Of a stretch of 64,000 bases of DNA, positions 43,029 through 51,649 are shown one piece after another. The stretch is from Phlyctochytrium arcticum (taxonomy: Eukaryota; Chytridiomycota; Chytridiomycetes; Chytridiales; Chytridiaceae). Positions within the stretch are counted from its first letter, which is position 1. Each line of letters begins with the position of its first letter. The stretch lies in the NCBI GenBank assembly GCA_025602905.1, contig JAHLKI010000028.1, forward strand, positions 1 through 64,000, written 5' to 3'. The position numbers and the translations under genes were made by a program. Under the pieces are notes generated by a model. That model searched no databases, was not told the origin of the DNA, and was given only the letters and a program-made list of their open reading frames with translations.

Positions 43029-44454
43029 ATATATATCTTTCCTTCTCTCCTTCGGTACACCTTTTTCCCCCCTTATACTCTTATACTCCTCCTTCCTCCT
43101 CCTTTTACTCTTATTTAATTTTGCTTCTTAGATGGTTCTCTTCTTATACTTATATACTTATGCTTATGCTATGAATAATAATATTCTTTTGCGACAATGA
43201 GGTTGTCACTGGTTGACTGATATGATAGTAGAGCGTATATATTTGGGGAGCAAAAAATCATTGTGTGTTTCATACCGTCTGAGGCCCTTGGGTAGCGGCA
43301 TAAAAAACAAACATTCAAGAAGGGGGGAATTGAACCTCTTCCCGTACCGTTTCCGATACGAAGCGAGGGCCGACTTTGTGTAAATTTAGGATTCGGATGG
43401 GTGGTATATAAAGGTTTTCAAACAGTTTTTTTCCCCCCATCTGCAGTTTCCCCTCTTTACACAAAACCTGGGGTTCTCTCTTCTCCAAAGACCTCAAGAG
43501 TCCCAAAAAAACACACACACCTCTGTTTTACGTCCCACCCCCAATGCAAAAACTTTTTGCATGTATATATGGGACATCTATCCCTTCCAGGCCAGTCCAG
43601 TCCAGCCTCTCGACTACATATAATCCATCACTGTATTTTGAGGACGGAACACCGTGCAAGTCGATGCCAACGGTTCCGAATCATTGGAGTAGTAGTAGCC
43701 ATCATTTTTGGTCTTTCCTGTTGTTCCAATCGCCCCCCAAAGTTCTTGTGTGGTGTGTGTTGCACACGGCTGATGATCTTGGAGGAGGGGGGGTTCCGAT
43801 CCGGTCTCTCTAAAATGGACCCATGATATCCAAAAGTTTCAGATCATATATACGCGGACGATGCAAAAGACAACGATGAGTCCCAACAAAAAAAAAAAAA
43901 AACGGTGCATGAAAAAAGGAAATGAGAGAGCCAAAAAAAAAAACCAAAAAAAAAAAAGTTTCCCAACCCCACATCTCACTCTTGATTGAGCGGTCTGAAG
44001 ACTGAGCAAAGCGCTAAATCTCTCTTGGGGGGGTTGCTCGAGCCGAGAGAGACATTCCCCAGGTGCCGTGGGAAAAACGCGTCTGTCGAGATCAAACACC
44101 CGTTGGCGTTTCGCGGTTTCGCATATCCCCACTTTTTTGCTTTTTTGCAAAAAACGCTTGAGATATATATAGTTGCTCATGCTTCGAATGTCGAAATGGT
44201 GTTGGGTAAGAAGGCACTCCTCTGCTTTTACACCAACATTGTTCGTTTCGCCATGACGAAAAAAACTTGTGCTTGATTGGACACAGAGTCAGTATAGCTC
44301 AAAAGGTCCCTGGCGCAATGATTTTTAGGAAAGAGACATTTTTCGACCGGGGGAAGGTAGTCTTTCATTTGGCGCCGTCTAGCCTGTCCCCCCAAACATT
44401 GCCGCAATAAAGCGTTACGTAATCAGCCAACATGAACTCCGACTGTTCTGCCAA
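43029..44454. other. Spacer rich in homopolymer runs
   Basis: 3' flank of the pyrophosphorylase gene, then AT-rich sequence with long A-runs at about 43889-43962. No gene supported. A GGGAATTGAACC at 43325, which looks like a tRNA T-arm, does not fold. Confidence 0.45.
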
Positions 44455-44680
44455 ACGGTTGTTTCAGTGTTGTCCACATACCATTTCAACACATGAGGAC
44501 AGTTTTGAAAACACACAAGATGATTTCAATGCTGGCTTCAACATCGTCTCAACATTTACAACTTGTTTATCGTATCAATGTTGACCCGATATTATGCCAG
44601 TATTGAAATCATTCTTGCCCAGCATATGCAGTTTCATGGTTTGTTCAATGTTATCAAACCGATAGTGCCCAAATGATGGA
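44455..44680. repeat. Imperfect fold-back (inverted repeat) element
   Basis: Arms at about 44519-44562 and 44569-44614 are imperfect inverse complements: GATGATTTCAATGCTGGC against GAATGATTTCAATACTGGC, then TCAACATT on both arms. The loop is only a few bases. Weaker pairing continues outward (ACCATTTCAACACATG against ACCATGAAACTGCATATG). No target duplication was identified. Possibly an old fold-back MITE. Confidence 0.6.
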
Positions 44681-45180
44681 CCAACTTTTCATTGATTTCA
44701 ACGTTCAATACTTTTTCCAAAAGCGTAGATGGGAGGTGCAAAGGGGATGACATTTTTTTGCTGTTGCAGTTTTGCTGGTGATGCAACTTTAGCGCAAAAA
44801 GTCTCACTCCTCCTCAACAGAACTCATTCCAGTTATGCCTCGAAGACTGGAAATTTTTCAAGCGCGCAACTATAACAATAACAATATACAAGCCCCCTGC
44901 GGCTGCCGCCCTATGAACTGATTTTTGAGAGATGAGAGTAATAGGTAGGGATATTGTCATTGAAAAAGGCGTAGCATGGTTCGGACAATTTGTAAGAGAG
45001 GAGATCATTTAGGAGCATAGAGTAATGTGGTCCAACATGAGAAAGACAATGAAAGGGAAGAAAGACAGCATTGAAAGGTAAACGGAAAGCAATTGAATTG
45101 ATAACTAAAGGCCAATATAGTAATGGAACAAATGGGAGGAAAAGAAAATTCTGGCCCCTGGCTTTGACCAAAATTGACAT
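44681..45180. other. AT-rich spacer
   Basis: No gene supported. Confidence 0.4.
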
Positions 45181-45298
45181 ACAAATACAAGCAACGAACA
45201 AGATGCAGGAAACTGTGGATAAGTTGGAAAGATACCCCACAAATACAAGCACCGTACAAGATGCAGGAAACTGTGGATAAGTTGGTTGGAAAGATACC
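45181..45298. repeat. Two-copy tandem repeat, unit about 59 bp
   Basis: Both copies contain ACAAATACAAGCA, then CAAGATGCAGGAAACTGTGG and ATAAGTTGG...AAAGATACC. The second copy has a 4-bp TTGG insertion. Confidence 0.85.
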
Positions 45299-46150
45299 TG
45301 GAAGAGGCCGCCGAACAATGCCGCATTGCCACGGAGCACAGGGCTCGTCAAGACTAGCATATGCTTGCACTCCAAACTGCTCTAGCCGACATGCACCTTG
45401 GAACCTCGCGCTCTTCAACCACCATGCCCCTCCCGCCATTGCTGCATTGGTAATGGATCGCAAACTCACGACAGTTGCACAGGTATGCATGCAACGGTAA
45501 TGCACAGTCATGACCCCAATACTCAGATCTATACCAAAAGTCAAAATTGGGGTAATTTGAGCCTCGTTCCCAAGCTGTGAATTGGTTCGACACCGTTGAA
45601 TAGATGGGACGCTGTAAATCAAATTTTTTTTAATCAAATTTTAATCAAATGAAGGTAACCCAGAAAGCTACAGAAATTCCATGGCATTAAACAGCGCAGG
45701 ATTTCCGTGTATTGAAAACGATTTTGCGGCTAGTCTATATAGTCAAGTCTGTCCTGGAGGTCAAGATTGGGGCCCATTCCCAAGCTGTGAATCCACTATA
45801 GGCACATCCCATCCAATTCTCCAAACTATTGCCTACGTACCGTATGCAAAAGTTCCAAGTGACGCGAAAGCATCCATATATAACCATCCTTCATGATCCC
45901 ATCCTTTACAACACTTACGGCACTTACTCGTATTTTAATTCAGATGGGGTCGAATATTTTGACAGTATTTCGCCTTGTCCCCTCCCCGCACCATCTCTTG
46001 ATCGCATGCACGTTTTGACACACACACCAAAAAAGTACTCGATTTTGTGTATATATAAACGTGAGAGGGACAGTTCTTAGGCACATATGGCGCGAGGATG
46101 GCAATGAAAAATCTTTCAAAAAAATGTACATGACCAGAAAACAAGTCGTG
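45299..46150. other. Spacer upstream of subtilisin 2
   Basis: No gene supported on either strand. Confidence 0.4.
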
Positions 46151-46453
46151 CAACCGCGGAACGAGCATACTCGAGTAATCCAACTCGGGTATCCGCGCGA
46201 TATTTTTTCCGTTACCAGTTATACCCGGTCAACTGGACCCAGAATAAAATCATAGATCTCAGATTTTGGTAGAGAAGAGATCAGACAATGTGTTCACTCG
46301 GTGTTTATTTTCTATATACCGCGATCTGTTGCGTTTTGCGAAAATCACGACATTGGATCATAGAATAACGACGACGGATGATGGGGGGGATGGTGAACGG
46401 TGGGCAGAAGAGATGTAAAATAGGACAAAACGATTTCTTTTGGAGTATAAAAA
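46151..46453 (+). promoter_or_regulatory. Upstream region of subtilisin 2 with blocks shared with subtilisin 1
   Basis: CAACCGCGGAAC at 46151, the 20-mer ACAATGTGTTCACTCGGTGT at 46285-46304 (264 bp before the ATG, as in copy 1), GATCATAGAAT near 46356, and a TATAAAAA at 46446-46453. Sequence between the blocks is diverged. Confidence 0.7.
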
Positions 46454-46548
46454 CGTCCAGGACGAAAGGGTAGCCCGACCAGATTTCCACCCAACCAAAC
46501 AAGTCAGGCTTTCACCAAATCCTCATATCCTCATACCTCCTATCAAGA

Positions 46549-47769
46549 ATGGTCCGTCTCGCATCCTTCTTCTGCCTGGTCCTGGCCTCTGTCGCATCCG
46601 CCTCCCCCATTCTCAGTCGTCGTGCCGGCGATACCATCCCCGACCAGTACATTGTCACCTTCAAGAAAACCAGCGGTCTCGTTGACCGGAACGTCGACAG
46701 CCTGATTGACGAAATTGTCGGTGGGATCAACTCTGGCAACAAGCGTCGTGATGGGGCACTTCCGGCTGCATCCGTTCTCAACCGGTACAATTTTGGGGCG
46801 GGACAACTCCAAGGATTCGCCGTCAAAGTCGGCGCTGATGCCGTTGCAGGTCTCAAAGATCACCCCGAAGTCCAGTCCATCCAGCAAGATACCATCGTCG
46901 CGCTTCAACAATGGTGGCCCCACAAAGAATCCGACGAGGAGCCCGAACCCGAGGACAAGACCTGGTCATTGGACATTTTGGACGGAACGGTTGACGGGTC
47001 CTACAACTACCCCGAATTGGCCGGTGAGGGTGTCGACGTCTACGTGATTGACACGGGTGTCGAAATCGACCATCCCGAACTGGAAGGTCGCGCTACATTC
47101 GCCAAAGATTTCACGGGGCTCGGAAAAGAAGATGGGCAAGGCCACGGTACTCACGTCTCGGGAATCATTGCGGGCAAAACCTACGGCGTCGCCAAAAAGG
47201 CCAATATTATTGCGGTTCGGGTACTGGGTTCAGATGGGTACGGCGAAAACAACCAAATTATTGCCGGAATGGACTGGGTTGCTTCCACCGCCAAGAAAAA
47301 CGGGAAACTGGCTGTCGCCAACATGTCTGTCGGTGGCCCAAAAGATCCACTCACCGATGAAGCCGCCCGGGGGATCGTAGCCGCCAACGTCGCCTTTTCT
47401 GTTGCAGCAGGAAACGACGGCGGTCTAGCCTGCGACTTGTCTCCATCCGGTGAACCCGCAGCCTTCACCGTTTCTGCCTCCGACATTCACAACAATATTC
47501 CATACTGGTCTAGTTACGGCTCCTGCACGGATATTGTCGCCCCCGGTACGGATATTACATCTTCGTGGAAGGGTGGCGAGTACCAAGCCGAGAGTGGTAC
47601 CTCCATGGCTGCCCCCGCCGTCGCTGGTGCATTCGCCGTCGCCATCAGCTCTCACTCAAACCTAGAATCTGTTTCGGACGTTTACAACTATATCCTCAAG
47701 ACTTCAAGTGACAGTATCCTCCAAAACGTTCCGTCAGACACGACTCACCGGTTCCTGCAAGTCGTCTAA
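46549..47769 (+). CDS. Secreted subtilisin-like serine protease (S8, proteinase K type), paralogue 2
   Basis: Intronless, 406 residues, same layout as the gene at 15635. Signal peptide MVRLASFFCLVLASVASA, I9 propeptide (DQYIVTFKKTSG ... DHPEVQSIQQD), then the protease with Asp168 (VYVIDTG), His199 (GHGTHVSG), Asn289 (AAGNDGG) and Ser352 (GTSMAAPAVAG). Differences from copy 1 are spread along the protein, with more in the linker after the propeptide and in the surface strand near PYWSSYGSC. Both copies are therefore likely active proteases of the same secretory route. Its 3' untranslated region is the source-like match of the scrap at 50591-50780. Confidence 0.96.
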   Translation: MVRLASFFCLVLASVASASPILSRRAGDTIPDQYIVTFKKTSGLVDRNVDSLIDEIVGGINSGNKRRDGALPAASVLNRYNFGAGQLQGFAVKVGADAVAGLKDHPEVQSIQQDTIVALQQWWPHKESDEEPEPEDKTWSLDILDGTVDGSYNYPELAGEGVDVYVIDTGVEIDHPELEGRATFAKDFTGLGKEDGQGHGTHVSGIIAGKTYGVAKKANIIAVRVLGSDGYGENNQIIAGMDWVASTAKKNGKLAVANMSVGGPKDPLTDEAARGIVAANVAFSVAAGNDGGLACDLSPSGEPAAFTVSASDIHNNIPYWSSYGSCTDIVAPGTDITSSWKGGEYQAESGTSMAAPAVAGAFAVAISSHSNLESVSDVYNYILKTSSDSILQNVPSDTTHRFLQVV

Positions 47770-48281
47770 AACACTCCCTCCTCATCCCACACGCTATGGA
47801 TTAGATTAGACTGTATAGATATACACGCATTGTTTTTTCGTCTGTTACATTTTTCCTCATATTTTTTTTGGATCTTGATAATAAAAAAACTGTCCAAAAT
47901 CCGCAATATACTTCTTACATTCCTGATTTTCATACTTGACATAAAACAAACGAGAAAAAGAAAAGTTAACCCTTATTAATTCATAGCGGTATTTTTCGAT
48001 ATAGTTTGGAAAAGGCATTTTCATGAAACCTCTTGCTAAATAACCACCAATGGGCTCGTAGTGAGGCGGAGGTAAAGGTCAACTCTGACGTGGGCCAGTT
48101 GAAACACGTGGGAAAAAATGCCTCGGTGGGTATCATTACTGCGCCACACCGTTGGGTGTCTTTTTTCCCCCTGAACTTCCTGAAGCAGTATAGACACTAT
48201 AGACACCGTATAGACTCTCTTTATAAAGGACAACCATGTAAATTATCCTCTTGTCAATTTTTACGAGCTTAGCAAAAAAAA
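47770..48281. other. Spacer downstream of subtilisin 2
   Basis: 3' untranslated region with ATACACGCATTG...TCTGTTACATTTTTC (near 47820), followed by the promoter side of the ATPase locus. No gene seen. Confidence 0.5.
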
Positions 48282-49432
48282 ATGCCACTCCCCACCTCCC
48301 ATTTCACAAACGAGGAAGTTGTAGAGTGGCTATCAAGTCTCGCCGAGCGGACCGGATGGAAAGGAAATGCCGGCGAGTTATGGACAGCCAATGGTGGGGG
48401 CAACGGTCGAATATTGGAAGATATCAGCGAAAGCAGTTGGCGCGGCATGTTTGGGCCCAATTTTGGGTCATATGTTCATAACACGTTACGACGACAAGGT
48501 TTGAGCAGAGTTTCCTGAACTGAATTGGGAATTATTCTGACATTGATCTTTAGGAGACCTGCGTCGTGTGGAATCCTACCCCAGATTTCCAGCTATTATA
48601 AAATTCTGTCGGAACCTATCACCCCACTTCGATGTCGAGTTACGAAATGATCATGAAGCGTATAAGGCCATGCAGACCGTCCTCGTGGAATTCCTTAGAG
48701 CAGGTAAAGCGGCCAGCTTTGCATATCACGGGAGGTCATTTCACGTCGCTAATTCATCCAAATCTTACCATTCAGGCAACGTGTTGGTCGTAGACGGGAT
48801 CCAGGAAAACGCCTCGTTAGCGGAAAAGATCATCAGAGTAAGTGTTTGCGCGGAATTGATGAGAAACCAGGGGGGTTGTTGTTTACTCATAGTTGAACTG
48901 CACAGGCTATTATCGAGCCATCCCTTAACTTGCGCCGCACTCGTCTCGTCTTGCTCGGAACTCCCCAAGAAACGGGTTCAGTGGACGCTGTGGTTTTCCG
49001 ACCATGCACGGTCAACAAAATTAACAGCCATAATATCGTCCTGACCCCTTTCAACATCACGGAATTTATTGAGGTGCTTGATCTGGCTGTGGGGTATGTC
49101 CCCGCAAAAGAAATGGTCGTTTTATGGGCGATGACTGGCGGAGTGGCCCGCGAATTACGTGATGTTCTGAAATCATGTTTAGAGCAGGACGACCGGTGCG
49201 TATATATATATATGAGTTTTTTAGGAAGGGACGCCGAGCTGACTGCTCTTTTGTTCACAGCCGCAGGTGTCAGCCATTCCATCGAACCAGTTTGGTCAAA
49301 TACCTAAGAGACCAGCGTGACAAAATGTACATGGACCTGGATGATGAAGAATGGCTACTGCTACAAAAGCTAAACACCGCCGCTGGGTCTTCACTACGAC
49401 CGCCGGCTTCGAAACGGTTAAATCCATCTTGA
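48282..49432 (+). CDS. Archaeal-type/STAND ATPase-like protein: N-terminal SAM-like segment plus Walker-B and C-terminal half, no P-loop
   Basis: Exons 48282-48498, 48554-48837, 48906-49195 and 49261-49432 (clean GT-AG, phases fit) give 320 residues. Residues 1-72 (FTNEEVVEWLSSLAERTGW ... NFGSYVHNTLRRQ) resemble a SAM-like or other small helical adaptor domain. Next comes an ATPase second half: VLVVDGIQ (Walker B), RTRLVLLGTPQ (sensor strand), IVLTPFNITEFIE and MVVLWAMTGGVARELRDVL, the latter typical of archaeal-type ATPases (GG-x-P/A-R-x-L). No P-loop precedes the Walker B. Before its stop, the frame overlaps by 82 nt a second frame that continues with the P-loop half (49351-50412). Such ATPases occur in fungal Crinkler-like effectors and STAND proteins; the exact family is not assigned. 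Confidence 0.65.
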
Positions 49433-50412
49433 ACAAGAATCTCCTCCTCGCCCCTCTAGATGAAGACCTCTCCGCGTACTTTTCCCGGGACCGACCCATA
49501 ATCGTCGAATATCACAAATATTCCATGAACAATGTTTTCATTCGATCCCTTGTTCGTAGTAGTAGCGGCACGATGGATAGTGACACCGTTATTGAGGACA
49601 TATCGGGTTTTGCACTTAAGGATTTTGTGGGGAAGGTGATTGACGAGGGGCGTAAGGAAGCCCGCAGCTTTCTCATGGGAGACATTGATCTGGTAAGGTG
49701 TTTTGTGAACACGCCTTGTTCCTACGCCCTGTATAATTAACTTGATTTCTCTGCACATCAGGTCGAATATCGCAACTGCCACCTGTGGTTCGTCGACGAT
49801 CGTGAAATCGACCTTGTCCTCGCAAAGGAACCCTCAGAAGGCCATCTCGATCTCATCCTGGGTAGCGTCAACCTGTCCAGTTTATGCAAAACCACGAACC
49901 AGCAGCTTGAGATGACCCATTTTGTGGAATGCAACTTGCGAGCCTTTTTCGAAACAAAGATTCCCGATGGATACGTCGTTGACAGCTGCATCATACTCGC
50001 CCTTACCGCCGACGACTCATTCGTGAACGAGGATGAGATACGTTTATGCATGGATAATGGAATCGCAAATTTACAAAAAACGTATCCGGACGTTAATTTG
50101 ACATCCCAATTATGGACGTTAAAGGACTTGATCGACGCTCGATACAAGGGGAGGAGCAGGGCGTGGGGACCAGAAGAGACAAAGGTGCCGTACCCGTCCG
50201 GATTGGACGTGTGGAAGAAATGGCTTATTCTTCCCAGAAAGGAATGCGAGGATAGCCTTGAAAGAGACCTCTCCATGGGGATGAGTTGTATGGTACGCGG
50301 GTACGCGGGAGTGGGGAAAACCACAATGGTTAACAAGGTTGTGGCATCCGTGGTGGAGAAACTAGGTGTTAAAAAGGTGCACGTAGATTTGGCGGCGGTG
50401 ATGGATGTGTAG
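49351..50412 (+). CDS. ATPase-like protein, P-loop half with unknown N-terminal domain; ends directly after the P-loop region
   Basis: Exons 49351-49692 and 49762-50412 (GTAAGG...CATCAG) give 330 residues. The first ~215 residues form an unrecognised alpha/beta domain (RPIIVEYHKYSMNNVFIRSL, EYRNCHLWFVDDREIDLVLA, FVECNLRAFFETKIPDGYVV). Then comes a hydrophobic/aromatic lead (YPSGLDVWKKWLILPRKECE) and a clear P-loop RGYAGVGKTTMVNKVVASVV, after which the frame stops 23 codons later. The Walker B and later parts expected next are absent here but present upstream at 48554-49195. Its ATG lies inside exon 4 of the previous gene in another frame, so the two may be one gene broken by a frameshift, or products of rearrangement. 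Confidence 0.6.
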
Positions 50413-50590
50413 TAGGAACAAATCATAGTCTATTCTTCGTATGCATAATACATGTCCGGAGTCGGCCTGACGATTTACATTACATGGGGGCTCATTCAAA
50501 ACCAGGTTATGAGCACCAGAGCATGAGTCTTCACCGCCGGTATATCCATCGCGGACAAGACTTTCAGAAAAGTATTTCAGCGTATACTGA

Positions 50591-50780
50591 AAGATGTCAC
50601 AGGGCTCGGTGGAACCTGATTTTCTGGCGTCATTGCGGGAACGACTCCCCAAGAAAGGCCAATATTATTGCAGTCCGGCACTATTACTACAGATGTGTGT
50701 ATCACGCCTATTACTTAAGATACGTTCACAACAATATACGCATTGTTTTGCGTCTGTTATATTTTTCTTATTTAGTGTTC
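50591..50780 (+). pseudogene. Broken internal and 3' fragments of the S8 subtilisin family
   Basis: GATGTCACAGGGCTCGG, GGCGTCATTGCGGGAA and GGCCAATATTATTGCAGTCC match the catalytic-His region of the 46549 gene with deletions: the GHGTH codons are missing and a stop is in frame. About 100 bp later, ATACGCATTGTTTTGCGTCT and TGTTATATTTTTC match that gene's 3' untranslated region near 47820-47860. A middle part of some 600 bp has been lost. It is a dead copy, closer to paralogue 2 than to paralogue 1. Confidence 0.85.
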
Positions 50781-50820
50781 AGGCTCAACTACTTTTTTTT
50801 TTACCCCAATGATATAAGAA

Positions 50821-51217
50821 GGAGATTGTTAATGGCACCCCCCCTAAAAGTGTTAACGGCACCCCCCTGCAGCCGGATTACCATAGAATACATTTGTTCC
50901 CTAATCACCTCAGTGTCACATCCTTTCCTTTGTAGAAGTGAATAGGTGCCAAAGGGCAGCAGCTATGGCCGCCTGCCAGTCTCACCCCTGAGTAATCACG
51001 TCAAGCAGGGTTGCTCAATTCTGAAGAAGCTCTGATGGAAAAGGGCCCGAGGAGACCTATGGCAGCAACAGCACACATGGTTTGAGGCACAGAGACAACC
51101 ACTTTCTCCCACAGACAGATGGCGTTTGAATCTGTATGTAACAGGTGTATGTCTATGGTAATCCACCTGCAGGGGGGTGCCGTTAACACTTTTAGGGGGG
51201 TGCCGTTAACAATTCCC
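50821..51217. mobile_element. 397-bp non-autonomous DNA transposon (MITE) with ~65-bp inverted ends and 8-bp target duplication
   Basis: Inverted ends: about 50821-50887 and 51151-51217. From the outside they read RATTGTTAAYGGCACCCCCC, then CTAAAAGT, a second GTTAACGGCACCCCCC, CTGCAG and GGATTACCATAGA. Each arm therefore carries an internal direct repeat of GTTAAYGGCACCCCCC. The element is flanked on both sides by the exact 8-mer TATAAGAA (50813-50820 and 51218-51225). An 8-bp duplication is the mark of hAT-type transposition. The inner ~260 bp have no coding frame of note. Confidence 0.88.
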
Positions 51218-51220
51218 TAT

Positions 51221-51296
51221 AAGAACTGTCAAAAAGCGCATATACTCTTAAATTCTTGAAGAACTGTCTAAAAGCGCATATACTCTTGGATTCTTT
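51221..51296. repeat. Two-copy tandem repeat, 38-bp unit
   Basis: Units 51221-51258 and 51259-51296 differ at about five positions. Both contain AAGAACTGTC, then AAAAGCGCATATACTCTT. The first unit begins inside the right target-site copy of the MITE. Confidence 0.88.
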
Positions 51297-51649
51297 TTAA
51301 ACTTTGCATGCAAAAAGTTGTCGGGAAAAAAAATCGTCCCCAATTTGACGGCAAACGCCTTCCATCTACATGACGGGTTACATACGTATTTTCTGGTATC
51401 ATTAAGAAGTCAACTGCTTGGGAAGCATTTGGATAACCCACCCCGCCCGTGATTGCATTTAAACGCGTGGGAAAAAAAGTATGGTAGTTGCAAGCCTCCT
51501 TGTGTGGAAGGGTAAGATAACCTTAACTGATTTTTAACAACAACCTTAAGTTTCCGGGACATTACTTTTATTCTTTTCAGGATCTCCCCCTCACCTCCTC
51601 CACCCCCGTTTAATTTCCGCAACCCCTTACCATCCAACTCAAAAAAAAC
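51297..51649. promoter_or_regulatory. Upstream region of the dual-specificity phosphatase gene
   Basis: Ends in a C/T-rich leader (CCCCCTCACCTCCTCCACCC) just before the ATG. No clear TATA box. Confidence 0.4.

Noticed and set aside
43315..43390. Possible minus-strand tRNA (GGGAATTGAACC resembles a T-arm)
   Set aside because: The T-stem does not pair and no acceptor, D- or anticodon arms could be drawn.
44911..45637. Long minus-strand frames over the tandem repeat near 45.2 kb
   Set aside because: Hydrophobic composition arises from repeated A-rich sense sequence; frames overlap one another and have no domain.
51001..51189. 62-codon frame inside the MITE
   Set aside because: Runs into the inverted repeat and has no transposase-like features.
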